From NCBI RefSeq assembly GCF_045689235.1, contig NZ_CP136864.1:2914001-2978000 (forward strand): DNA of 64,000 nt, read 5' to 3'. The translations under genes and the position numbers were made by a program. Below, piece by piece: positions 7,425-15,322 of the stretch (positions are counted from its first letter, which is position 1; every line of letters begins with the position of its first letter). Below the pieces are notes generated by a model. That model saw only the letters and a list, made by a program, of their open reading frames with translations. It was not told where the DNA came from and did no database searches. The DNA is from Congregibacter variabilis (lineage in GTDB: Bacteria > Pseudomonadota > Gammaproteobacteria > Pseudomonadales > Halieaceae).

Positions 7425-8346
7425 CTATCTGATTGCTGCCGCTCTGGGTGCCAGCATTTTTACTGCTCCTGCACTCTTGGCTGCAGAAAAAGCGCGGTTT
7501 GGCTACGGTAGCCCAGCCACTGCCGAGCAAATTGCCGGCTGGGATATTGACGTACGTCCCGATGGACAAGGTTTGCCGCCCGGAGAAGGTTCCGTAGAGG
7601 ACGGTGAGGAGCTTTACGAAGAAAAATGCGCGCTCTGCCACGGTTCTTTTGGCGAAAGCGTGGGCGGTTATCCGGCGCTAGCCGGTGGGGATGGCAGCCT
7701 CACTGATCCGCGGCCCAAAAAAACCGTGGGTAGTTATTGGCGATACACGAGTACGCTTTGGGATTACATTCACCGGGCAATGCCATTCACGCAGCCCGAG
7801 TCTCTGAGTGATGATGAGGTCTACGCGATTACCGCCTATGTGCTGCATCTCAATGACATCGTGGACTACGACTTTGTGCTGACGCGGGACAACCTGACCG
7901 ATGTCCATCTGCCCAATGAAGACAACTTTATTCCTGATCAGCGTCCCGATACCCGCAACAAGCGTTGCATGAAGCGATGTAAAGACCCGGCCACAGTCGA
8001 GGTTGCCTCTGAAGCTGCCGCGTATGTGCCCGAGGGTGGCCCCGATGCCCTGTACAGCGAAGGCGAAGCGCAAGACGACGGCATTGTGAGCACGGTGACT
8101 GGTGGCGGCGTCTACGAGCGTCACTGCGCTCTTTGCCATGCAGGCGGTATTGGCGGTGCGCCCATGCTCGGCGACACCGGCACATGGTCTGCGCGCATTG
8201 AGCAGGGCATGGACGTTTTATACCGACATGCTATTGAGGGATATTCTGGCGAAGACGGCATCATGCCCCCCAAGGGCGGCTTCGTGAATCTGCCCGACAG
8301 TGAGGTAATCCTGGCTGTGGACTATATTGTTGAGCAGAGTCAATGA
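7408..8346 (+). CDS. soxD: SoxD, di-heme cytochrome c subunit of sulfane dehydrogenase
   Basis: A 312-residue exported cytochrome that accepts electrons from SoxC. The start is ATG 7408, preceded by GGGAG and opening a Sec signal MPNLHNYLIAAALGAS; earlier in-frame starts lie deep inside soxC and lack a signal. Heme motifs CALCH occur at residues 74-78 and 240-244, with a likely distal methionine in IMPPKGG near the end, matching the two-heme SoxD architecture. Two extra cysteines (RCMKRC region, about residue 190) may form a disulfide. Its stop overlaps the soxX leader, so expression is coupled. Confidence 0.95.
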   Translation: MPNLHNYLIAAALGASIFTAPALLAAEKARFGYGSPATAEQIAGWDIDVRPDGQGLPPGEGSVEDGEELYEEKCALCHGSFGESVGGYPALAGGDGSLTDPRPKKTVGSYWRYTSTLWDYIHRAMPFTQPESLSDDEVYAITAYVLHLNDIVDYDFVLTRDNLTDVHLPNEDNFIPDQRPDTRNKRCMKRCKDPATVEVASEAAAYVPEGGPDALYSEGEAQDDGIVSTVTGGGVYERHCALCHAGGIGGAPMLGDTGTWSARIEQGMDVLYRHAIEGYSGEDGIMPPKGGFVNLPDSEVILAVDYIVEQSQ

Positions 8347-8357
8347 GGAACTTGCCC

Positions 8358-8717
8358 ATGAACGCACAGCAAATACGTCCGATTCGAACCCTGTCGATGC
8401 TGGCCCTGACTTTGGCAGCGATCACCACGCAGGCTGCCGAGTCTCCGGCAATTGCCGAGGGGCGAGAGATTGCGGCTGACCGCAATCGCGGCAACTGCTA
8501 TTCCTGCCATATGGCTGACGGCGCCGAAATGACTGGCAACGGAGGGCCGCCGTTGATGCAGATGCAAATGCGTTTTCCGGACCGCGAGGTGTTGAAGGCG
8601 CAAATTGCCGATCCGCGTGTTCGAAATCCCAATACCGTGATGCCGCCCTATGGTACTCACGGCATTCTTACGCCGCGCGAGCTTGAGCTCGTGGTCGACT
8701 ACATTCATTCACTATAA
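8358..8717 (+). CDS. soxX: SoxX, mono-heme cytochrome c subunit of SoxAX
   Basis: A 119-residue periplasmic cytochrome that takes electrons from SoxA during ligation of thiosulfate to SoxY. The heme motif CYSCH is at residues 47-51 and the distal methionine lies in NTVMPPYG. I chose ATG 8358 over 8343 because GAGGA at 8345-8349 gives an eight-base spacing and the signal peptide then begins directly. The leader GTCAATGAGGA is identical to that of soxA. The order D-X-Y-Z-A places its partner soxA three genes downstream. Confidence 0.95.
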   Translation: MNAQQIRPIRTLSMLALTLAAITTQAAESPAIAEGREIAADRNRGNCYSCHMADGAEMTGNGGPPLMQMQMRFPDREVLKAQIADPRVRNPNTVMPPYGTHGILTPRELELVVDYIHSL

Positions 8718-8739
8718 ACACAAGACATAGGAGTCTCCC

Positions 8740-9192
8740 ATGCAGGGAACATTAACAAGACGCCGCTTTGCCCAGGCAGTGCTGGCATTTGCCGCACTCG
8801 CTGCGGTGCCATTGAGGGTTTTTGCCCGTAACGATAAAGCCTTTGCGGCAGTTAACACCGATGAGGCACTAAAAGCCTTGTTTGGCGATAAGCCCATGAC
8901 CGTGGACGACAGCTTTGAATTCAAAGTCCCGGATATCGCCGAGGATGGGTCCATTGTCCCCGTGACGGTAAGCACCGAGATGGAAGGCGTTAAATCAATC
9001 TCGCTGTTGGTGGATGCAAACCCCAATCCGCTTTCGGCGAGGTTTCACTTTATGCCCGGTTCAGTGCCTGAGTTTAAGACGCGAATCAAAATGGGCGAGA
9101 GCTCCGACGTGCGTGCAGTGATAGAAACTGCCGATGCACTCTATGTATCCACCAAGAACGTCAAGGTAACCCTTGGCGGATGCGGCGGTTAA
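8740..9192 (+). CDS. soxY: SoxY, sulfur-carrier subunit of SoxYZ
   Basis: A 150-residue carrier. Its C-terminal GGCGG holds Cys148, the swinging-arm thiol to which thiosulfate and later intermediates are covalently attached. The twin-arginine signal RRRFAQAVLAFAALAA exports it, probably folded together with SoxZ, which has no signal. The length and terminal motif are those of canonical SoxY. It sits directly before soxZ with a 25-base gap, consistent with a stoichiometric complex. Confidence 0.97.
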   Translation: MQGTLTRRRFAQAVLAFAALAAVPLRVFARNDKAFAAVNTDEALKALFGDKPMTVDDSFEFKVPDIAEDGSIVPVTVSTEMEGVKSISLLVDANPNPLSARFHFMPGSVPEFKTRIKMGESSDVRAVIETADALYVSTKNVKVTLGGCGG

Positions 9193-9217
9193 ACGAGCAC
9201 TCAACGGAGAATAAATC

Positions 9218-9529
9218 ATGGACGTAAAACCCATCAAAATTCGTGGTCGCCTCAAAGGTGACACTGCTTCGATCAAGTGCCTCATGCCGCATCCCATGGA
9301 GACCGGCGTGCGCAAAGATCTTGATGGCAACAAAATTCCTGCGCATTACATCGAGACAGTCACCTGCACAAAAAATGGTGAAGTGTTTATGACGGCTGAT
9401 TGGGGCGCTTCCGTATCCAAGGATCCCTATCTGGGCTTTGTTGTTGCCAATGCCAAGCAAGGTGATGTAATTGAGGTCAGCTGGGAAGACAACCTTGGCA
9501 ACACCTCATCCGGTGATCTGACCCTGTAA
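9218..9529 (+). CDS. soxZ: SoxZ, partner subunit of SoxYZ
   Basis: A 103-residue immunoglobulin-like protein with the SoxZ pattern KIRGRLKGDTASIKCLMPHP near the start and SWEDNLGNTSSG at the end. It has no signal peptide and is expected to ride through the Tat pore with SoxY. GGAGA precedes the ATG. It binds and positions SoxY for SoxAX, SoxB and SoxCD. Confidence 0.96.
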   Translation: MDVKPIKIRGRLKGDTASIKCLMPHPMETGVRKDLDGNKIPAHYIETVTCTKNGEVFMTADWGASVSKDPYLGFVVANAKQGDVIEVSWEDNLGNTSSGDLTL

Positions 9530-9548
9530 GTCAATGAGGATGTTACCC

Positions 9549-10385
9549 ATGCTGCGCACACTGATTCATCGGATTTACCCGGCATTTATTTTCACTGTCT
9601 GTGCCGCGGCTGTCGCCGGTCCTGAGGAGGACCGCAGCGCGCTTCGGGCTTTCTACGAACAACGATTTCCAAGTGTTGAACTGGATGCCCATATCGATGG
9701 CGCTTACGCTCTGGACGCCGACAAGCGCGATCAGTGGTTGGAGATGGAGGACTTTCCGCCCTACGAAATCGCCATTGATGACGGTGCTGATCTGTACGGC
9801 GAGGCTCTGGCAGATGGCAGCAGTTACGCAGAATGTCTGGGTGATGCGGCTCCTGCTATCAAACACCATTACCCACGGTTTGATGCGGTAAGTGGCCAGG
9901 TTGAGACCCTCGAGCAGCGTATTAACAGCTGCCGGGAGTCTGCCGGGGATGAGCCTTGGGATTATCTTGGGCCAGAAATGAGCTCTCTTATGGCGTTTAT
10001 TGCCTATGAGTCCCGAGGTGAGCATGTTGCGATAGACGTGCCTGATGATCCTCGCGCGCAGGCAGCTTACGAAGACGGGAAGGAGTTCTTTTACACGCGC
10101 AGAGGGCAGCTCAATTTTGCTTGTAGCAGCTGCCACGTCACCATGGCGGGTAATGCATTGCGAGCTGAGCGCTTGAGTGCATCGTTGGGCCACACCACGC
10201 ATTGGCCGGTGTATCGCCTCAAGTGGAAAGAGGTGGGTCCATTGCACAAGCGGTTTATTGAATGCAATTCTCAGGTGCGGGCGGTTCCTCTGGAGGCTCA
10301 GAGTGAGTCCTACAGAAACCTCGAATATTTCCTGACCTACATGAGTAACGGCATGGAGCTAAACGGGCCCGCATCGCGGAAGTAA
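9549..10385 (+). CDS. soxA: SoxA, cytochrome c catalytic subunit of SoxAX (mono-heme type)
   Basis: A 278-residue exported L-cysteine S-thiosulfotransferase subunit. It attaches thiosulfate to the SoxY cysteine. A single heme motif CSSCH lies at residues 192-196, and the active-site cysteine that ligates heme is Cys239 in RFIECNSQVRA. The N-terminal half has isolated cysteines (SYAEC and INSC) but no CxxCH. It is therefore the mono-heme form with a probable disulfide in place of the first heme, as in Starkeya SoxA. ATG 9549 is preferred over 9534 because GAGGA lies eight bases before it. Confidence 0.95.
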   Translation: MLRTLIHRIYPAFIFTVCAAAVAGPEEDRSALRAFYEQRFPSVELDAHIDGAYALDADKRDQWLEMEDFPPYEIAIDDGADLYGEALADGSSYAECLGDAAPAIKHHYPRFDAVSGQVETLEQRINSCRESAGDEPWDYLGPEMSSLMAFIAYESRGEHVAIDVPDDPRAQAAYEDGKEFFYTRRGQLNFACSSCHVTMAGNALRAERLSASLGHTTHWPVYRLKWKEVGPLHKRFIECNSQVRAVPLEAQSESYRNLEYFLTYMSNGMELNGPASRK

Positions 10386-10418
10386 GTAAAAGGTCGGTTT
10401 AAAAAAGAGCTGAGAATA

Positions 10419-10721
10419 ATGATGAAAACAGTGATCAAGAAAAGTCTTTTACTGTCGCTTTCGCTGAGCGCCGCCGCAGCCTTTGCTGGCCCCGCAGAAA
10501 CGCTGGAGCGTGCGAGCGCAATCTACGAGCAAGCCTTGGCCCAGGAGCACGGTTGGTCCGTCACACAGCCGCTAATAGACGAAGCGCGTGAGGCCATGGC
10601 TGCAGGTGACGAAGATCGCGCGCAGGCGCTGGCCGATCGTGCCCTGCTCACCGCGGAACAATCGCTCAAGCAAGCCCGGGACGAAAAAAACGCCTGGCAG
10701 GCGCGCGTCGTCGGTCGCTAA
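10419..10721 (+). CDS. soxK: Probable SoxK (SoxAX-binding protein, SAXB)
   Basis: A 100-residue small exported protein: a signal peptide ending AAAFA is followed by a highly helical, Ala/Glu-rich region with no cysteine or heme motif. Size, helical character and placement between soxA and soxB match SoxK, which in Starkeya and purple sulfur bacteria binds SoxAX and raises its activity. The sequence itself is low-complexity, so family membership rests largely on context. Confidence 0.65.
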   Translation: MMKTVIKKSLLLSLSLSAAAAFAGPAETLERASAIYEQALAQEHGWSVTQPLIDEAREAMAAGDEDRAQALADRALLTAEQSLKQARDEKNAWQARVVGR

Positions 10722-10759
10722 GGCGACGCGCCGGTCTTTAACCCAGTGAGGAGTTGCTC

Positions 10760-12523
10760 GTGAATCGTCGAGAGTTTATCCAGCTGCTGCTGCAAGGTGC
10801 TGCAATTGCCGGTACGGGAGCCTACGTTGGCAGCGTTGGAGCCAGCGCTCGGGCCCTGTACGATCTGGAGTCCTTTGGCAGTGCCCGAATTCTGCATATG
10901 ACCGATTGTCATGCGCAGTTACAGCCGATCTATTTCCGTGAGCCTAACGTCAACATAGGGCTGGGTGAGGCTCTCGGGCGTTGGCCCCACGTGGTAGGGC
11001 GCAATCTTCTCAAGGAGTTGGGCAATATTTCGGCGCGTGACGCGCATGCTTTCACCTACTTGGATTTTGTTCAGGCAGCCGAAAAGTTTGGTCGCGTAGG
11101 TGGCTTTGCCCACATCAAAACACTGATTGATCAGTTGCGCGGCGCAGTGCCCGACGGAAGCAGTCTTTTGCTTGATGGTGGTGATACCTGGCAGGGTTCG
11201 GGCACGGCGCTGTGGACCCGCGGTCGAGATATGGTCGAAGCCACGAATCTTCTGGGTGTCGACATCATGACCGGGCACTGGGAGTTCACTTATCACGAGG
11301 AAGAAATTCTCGAGAATATCAAAGCATTCAATGGCGAATTCCTCGCGCACAATACCTATGCGACCGAGGATGCGTTGTTTGATGGTGTCCCTGTTTACGA
11401 CGAGGATACGGGTCATGTGTTCAAGCCTTACACCATACGCGAGCTCAAGGGGCATAGAGTTGCGGTTATTGGTCAGGCGTTTCCCTACACGCCCATCGCC
11501 AACCCCAAGCGATTTATTCCGAACTGGACCTTTGGAATTCGCGATGAGGAGCTGAGCCAGCTCGTAGCGACTATTCGCGCAGAAGAAAAGCCGGACGCGG
11601 TTATTTTGCTCTCGCATAACGGTATGGATGTGGACCTGAAGCTCGCAAGTCGCGTATCGGGCATTGATTTTATCTTGGGCGGACATACCCATGATGGAGT
11701 GCCCCGGCCTATGGAGGTCGAAAACAGCGGCGGCAAGACCATCGTCACCAATGCGGGAAGCAACGGCAAGTTCGTCGCAGTACTGGATTTGGAGTTCGGT
11801 GCCAACGGCGTGAGTGATTACCGGTATCGATTGTTACCGGTATTTTCTAATCTGCTTGCGCCTAACGCTGCAATGCAGGCTCACATTGATGCGGTGCGGG
11901 CACCATACCGGGAAGTGCTGGACGAGGAGTTGGCCGTAGCGGATTCATTGCTGTATCGCCGCGGCAACTTTAACGGCAGTTTTGATCAGTTAATCGTCGA
12001 TGCCATGCGTCAGGAGTTGGATGCGCAGATAGCGCTGTCGCCTGGCTTCCGCTGGGGTACCACGGTGATGCCCGGCGAAGCTATCACTATGGATCGATTG
12101 CTCGACCAGACCTGCATGACCTACCCCGAGACCTATGTTCGGCAGATGACGGGTGGAGAGTTGCGAACGGTTCTTGAGAGCGTGGCTGACAATCTCTTTA
12201 ACGCTGACCCCTATTACCAGCAGGGCGGCGATATGGTGCGCACCGGCGGTTTTAACTATCGACTCGACCCTCTGGCGGCCATGGGCTCTCGGGTATCCGA
12301 TATGACTCTCGCCAACGGAAAGCGTATGCAGGACAGTGCTTCTTACAAGGTTGCTGGCTGGGCGACTGTGGGTTCGCAATCCACCGGAGAGCCGGTTTGG
12401 GAGGTGGTTGCGCGACATCTTAGATCAGAGAAGACCGTGCGCATTGAGCGTCTTGAATCACCTACGCTGATGAATGTTGCCTCAAACCCCGGGATTGCTG
12501 ATTATCGCGGCGGTCTTGCCTAA
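10760..12523 (+). CDS. soxB: SoxB, S-sulfosulfanyl-L-cysteine sulfohydrolase
   Basis: A 587-residue periplasmic dinuclear manganese enzyme of the 5'-nucleotidase/metallophosphatase family that releases sulfate from SoxY-bound intermediates. Metal-ligand motifs are visible in order: MTDCHAQLQP, LLDGGDTWQGSGTA, MTGHWEFTY, LLSHNGMD and LGGHTHDG. A twin-arginine leader VNRREFIQLLLQGAAIAGTG begins at the GTG at 10760, six bases after GAGGAG; the TTG at 10754 lies too near that site. It is the last sox gene and is followed by a hairpin. No soxV, soxW, soxE or soxF is found after it. Confidence 0.97.
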   Translation: MNRREFIQLLLQGAAIAGTGAYVGSVGASARALYDLESFGSARILHMTDCHAQLQPIYFREPNVNIGLGEALGRWPHVVGRNLLKELGNISARDAHAFTYLDFVQAAEKFGRVGGFAHIKTLIDQLRGAVPDGSSLLLDGGDTWQGSGTALWTRGRDMVEATNLLGVDIMTGHWEFTYHEEEILENIKAFNGEFLAHNTYATEDALFDGVPVYDEDTGHVFKPYTIRELKGHRVAVIGQAFPYTPIANPKRFIPNWTFGIRDEELSQLVATIRAEEKPDAVILLSHNGMDVDLKLASRVSGIDFILGGHTHDGVPRPMEVENSGGKTIVTNAGSNGKFVAVLDLEFGANGVSDYRYRLLPVFSNLLAPNAAMQAHIDAVRAPYREVLDEELAVADSLLYRRGNFNGSFDQLIVDAMRQELDAQIALSPGFRWGTTVMPGEAITMDRLLDQTCMTYPETYVRQMTGGELRTVLESVADNLFNADPYYQQGGDMVRTGGFNYRLDPLAAMGSRVSDMTLANGKRMQDSASYKVAGWATVGSQSTGEPVWEVVARHLRSEKTVRIERLESPTLMNVASNPGIADYRGGLA

Positions 12524-12541
12524 AAAGCCCCCGGAGGCTTT
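12524..12541. terminator. Hairpin between soxB and the DUF302 gene
   Basis: AAAGCC pairs with GGCTTT around a six-base loop, immediately after the soxB stop and 22 bases from the end of the convergent gene. The A/T flanks allow it to serve both strands. Confidence 0.6.
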
Positions 12542-12562
12542 ATCCTGGCCGGAAGTCTTCAG

Positions 12563-13075
12563 CTACCAGGTCAGTGTCGCGGCAATAATCTGCTCCAGTA
12601 ACTGGTGCACGGCGGCATAGTCTGCCTGCTCTAACTCGGGTGCACGTATGCTCAGGAGCACGTTTTCGGGGTCGGCTTTGAGCGAGTAGATCGAAATGCT
12701 ATACGGGCAGAGTGTGATGTTGTGGGGGTTGTGTAGCGTTAACTCATAGGTCAGCTCTGAACTGCAAAATAGCAGGGATTCGGCGTTGTCATAAACCTGC
12801 GTAGTTGCACCGGTGGCATTAGCCGTTCGGCGCAACATGCTGGCCAAGTGTGCGGTGTAAGAAATCACCAAACCTTCATCTTCGATAGCCTGTACGAGAT
12901 CCGCTCGAACATTGTGATAGATCCCGGGAGTGCTATAGACCCAGGATGATCCAATCACCTGGGGCGTGGGCAGAGTTTGTGCGGGTGCTTGCGCGCCCAA
13001 GAGGCACAGCAACAGGACCGCAAGCGCTTGTCCGAAACATCGGCGATGAAACTCAAATCCCGTGAAGGTAAACAT
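12563..13075 (-). CDS. Exported DUF302-family protein
   Basis: A 170-residue precursor with a signal peptide ending AQAPAQ, then a DUF302-like domain. The pattern includes NAESLLFCSSELTYELTLH followed by LCPYSISIY, a typical pair of cysteine-bearing strands. ATG 13075 follows GGGAG by five bases. The biochemical role of DUF302 is unknown, although such proteins recur near sulfur-oxidation genes. It is transcribed away from the alpha/beta hydrolase at 13096-14016 in the same direction with a 20-base gap, so the two probably form one operon convergent to sox. Confidence 0.75.
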   Translation of the reverse strand: MFTFTGFEFHRRCFGQALAVLLLCLLGAQAPAQTLPTPQVIGSSWVYSTPGIYHNVRADLVQAIEDEGLVISYTAHLASMLRRTANATGATTQVYDNAESLLFCSSELTYELTLHNPHNITLCPYSISIYSLKADPENVLLSIRAPELEQADYAAVHQLLEQIIAATLTW

Positions 13076-13095
13076 ACGCACTCCCAGTACTTCGA

Positions 13096-14016
13096 TTATT
13101 CGTCGTGCATGAAGTCTATCGCGATCTCAACTAATTCATCGGCATAGAGATCGCGAAAAAAATGATCGGCGCCGTCAATCTCCTCGACTAAAGCTCTCGG
13201 CGCACGCTCGGCTATGGCCGTGGGAAGCCCCGACGCTACTTCATCCTCGCTCCCCGCAATAACCAGAACAGGTCGCGAGATGCCCGCGATAAGCGTGGGC
13301 GTATCTCTTAAAGGGTCGTCGCTGTAGTAGGACAGGAAGCTCGCGGCCGTGGCGCGAGTGTTTTGGCAATACAGCAGGCCAAGGTTACCGGGGAGGAGGG
13401 CGTCGCCTCTCTCGTTGGCGGATTGTTCCTGGGCTTGGGCAAGGAGTGTGGTGAGGGGTTTTCCGTGGCGATCCCTGTAGGCGTCCTGAGTCTTTTGTGA
13501 GGACCACTGCGGCGGTGCTATGAGGATCAGGCGAGCGGCTAGCGGGTCGGCTGTGTCGAGCACATAACGCGCGATTTGATTTGCGCCCCGAGAATGTCCG
13601 ATTGCCGTGAACTCGCGTACGCCCTGAGTGGTAAGCCAGGCAGACCAGCGGGCAAGTTCAATGCTGGCGTCGCTTTCACGGTGCCGGTGAGGGCCATCGC
13701 AAGGTAGTGCCTGTTTTCGGTCTTCCACGCCAAGGCTCAGATTAATCGCCAGCGTGCTGACTCCCTCGTCGCCCAGAAGTGACTCCAGCGACTGAATGAT
13801 TTCGGTGTCACGATGCGACAGCGTTCCATGAAGAATTACCGCCACGTCGCCCTGAGGCCAGCTGTCGCTGCGCACCAGGCGCGCTGACAAAGTGGGTTGT
13901 TGATCACTCAGGGCAATGTCCTCTGCGGCGACTTTTGCACCGCAGACGCAGAGCGTGATCAGAACCAAAAGCGTGATCATTGAGAGGCGGTACGCACTGG
14001 TGTTCGACAGATACAT
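13096..14016 (-). CDS. Exported alpha/beta-hydrolase-fold protein
   Basis: A 306-residue protein with an N-terminal signal (ITLLVLITLCVCGAKVAA). The hydrolase fold shows VILHGTL for the oxyanion strand, GHSRGAN as the nucleophile elbow with serine, GSEDE for the acid and a histidine in DGADHFFRD. All catalytic residues of a serine hydrolase are thus present. The substrate is unknown. It is first in a two-gene operon with the DUF302 protein and divergent from the DsrE-like gene. Confidence 0.8.
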   Translation of the reverse strand: MYLSNTSAYRLSMITLLVLITLCVCGAKVAAEDIALSDQQPTLSARLVRSDSWPQGDVAVILHGTLSHRDTEIIQSLESLLGDEGVSTLAINLSLGVEDRKQALPCDGPHRHRESDASIELARWSAWLTTQGVREFTAIGHSRGANQIARYVLDTADPLAARLILIAPPQWSSQKTQDAYRDRHGKPLTTLLAQAQEQSANERGDALLPGNLGLLYCQNTRATAASFLSYYSDDPLRDTPTLIAGISRPVLVIAGSEDEVASGLPTAIAERAPRALVEEIDGADHFFRDLYADELVEIAIDFMHDE

Positions 14017-14139
14017 CGCAGATACTCCTTGCTGAAGTCAATTGTACGTAGTCTATGGTGGCTCTTACCAGTCGCCGAGGTGGCCCTGCAAACAATTGAA
14101 GTTGATGTTGTGCACAGTTGAGTTAATCAGGAGCTTTTG

Positions 14140-14697
14140 ATGCAGTATTCCTTAAAAAATGCGGCTGTTGTTACAGCCTTTGCAGCGGCAACGCTAACTT
14201 TCAATGCAGCCTTTGCGGCGGAGCCGGAACTTGGTCCAGTGGTGCCCAGTTTCGGACCTGTCATGGCACCCCCCCCGGGTTCCTACAACCTTAATCCTGA
14301 TGTGCATTACAAAGTCTCTATGGACATGTACACGACCCCGGATTTTCCCGGAGATCAGAATCGGCATCTGGTGTCGGCGGCACGTTTTCTTAACATGCAT
14401 GCCAGAAACGGTATTCCCGCAGACAACATTGAGTTCGCATTGATTGTTCACGGCAAGGCGGCTAAGGATCTTTTAACTGATGAGGCTTATGAGGCGCGTT
14501 TCAACGAAGCTAATCCCAACTCAGATTTGCTAAAAGAGCTGAGCGCTGCAAACGTGCCTATCTACCTGTGCAGTCAGACCGCTGCTTTTCGGGGTATGGC
14601 GCCGGAGGAGTTCAGCCCTACAGTGACCATGTCGCTGTCCGCTATGACCGCACATGTTCGCTTGCAGCAAGAAGGCTACACGCTGATTCCGTTTTAA
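14140..14697 (+). CDS. Secreted DsrE-like sulfur-transfer protein
   Basis: A 185-residue protein that begins with a Sec signal ending AAFAA and continues into a DsrE/DsrF-like fold (FALIVHGKAAKDLL, then VPIYLCSQTAAFRGM). One cysteine, in IYLC, is present and lies where DsrE-family carriers hold their persulfide thiol. Most characterised DsrE/TusD proteins act in the cytoplasm; this one is predicted to be periplasmic. A strong AGGAG site precedes ATG 14140. An eight-base C run at 14269-14276 lies in the proline-rich linker. The role in moving sulfane sulfur is inferred from fold and location. Confidence 0.78.
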   Translation: MQYSLKNAAVVTAFAAATLTFNAAFAAEPELGPVVPSFGPVMAPPPGSYNLNPDVHYKVSMDMYTTPDFPGDQNRHLVSAARFLNMHARNGIPADNIEFALIVHGKAAKDLLTDEAYEARFNEANPNSDLLKELSAANVPIYLCSQTAAFRGMAPEEFSPTVTMSLSAMTAHVRLQQEGYTLIPF

Positions 14698-14742
14698 GAT
14701 GAATGCCGGAGATTTGCGGCGTCAGACTGATGAGGTTCGAAA

Positions 14743-14758
14743 GCCCGCCTTGGCGGGC
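14743..14758. terminator. Hairpin after the DsrE-like gene
   Basis: GCCCGCC pairs perfectly with GGCGGGC across a two-base loop, about 45 bases after the stop. The partially AT-rich flanks suit termination, and the convergent thioesterase gene ends 60 bases beyond. Confidence 0.6.
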
Positions 14759-14818
14759 CAGAAAACTGTCGCTTAAGCAAAGCGGTGCATCCGGGATACG
14801 AGCGCTTCGCTCAGCCCA

Positions 14819-15241
14819 CTAGGTATTCTCAATTGACACGCCGCTTAGCATCGCGCGCACCGTTTCTGGCACGGGACAGGGTTTGCGCGTTTCCATATCT
14901 ACAAACACCTGGGCGAAACTACCCCTGGCCAGAGCGGCGTTGTCGCTGACTCGCGTCATGGAAAATCCCAGGGTTGCACTGGTGTTACCGATGCGCTCGT
15001 AGGCAACCTCTACGCGTACTTCGTCCCCCGAGTGACACTCGTGGAGATAGTCGCAGTTGGCGTTGGCGGTAAACACATAGCAGGGCAGATTCTGTGGATC
15101 GCTCCAGTCAAAACCCAGTTCCAGCATGTAGTGACCCGCGACCTCGTCGGCGAATACCAGGTAGTTGGCAAAAAACATATGCCCTTGGGAGTCGGTGTCG
15201 CGGAATCGAACGCGGAGTGTTTCCTGATAGGTCTTGCTCAT
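14819..15241 (-). CDS. YbgC/4HBT-like acyl-CoA thioesterase
   Basis: A 140-residue hotdog-fold protein beginning MSKTYQETLRVRFRDTDSQG at ATG 15241; the longer in-frame start at 15301 adds an unrelated leader. The segment DTDSQGHMFFANYLVFADE is the 4-hydroxybenzoyl-CoA-thioesterase-like active-site helix with the catalytic aspartate. It should hydrolyse a cytosolic acyl-CoA, of unknown chain. It is probably co-transcribed with nothing obvious; the methyltransferase gene upstream lies 80 bases away in the same direction. Confidence 0.85.
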   Translation of the reverse strand: MSKTYQETLRVRFRDTDSQGHMFFANYLVFADEVAGHYMLELGFDWSDPQNLPCYVFTANANCDYLHECHSGDEVRVEVAYERIGNTSATLGFSMTRVSDNAALARGSFAQVFVDMETRKPCPVPETVRAMLSGVSIENT

Positions 15242-15322
15242 AGCGTGTGGGTTTCCAAGCTGTCTGAATATTAGATTTGTAGTTGTTGATGGTAGCGCCA
15301 ATCAGTTAGCAGGGCATGGTGC

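Noticed and set aside
8380..8391. Stretch resembling a tRNA T-loop (GATTCGAACCCT)
   Set aside because: It lies inside soxX and has no matching acceptor, D-arm or anticodon arm.
14269..14276. Eight-base C run in the DsrE-like gene as a phase-variable tract
   Set aside because: The frame is intact and no other sign of phase variation is present; a simple proline codon run explains it.
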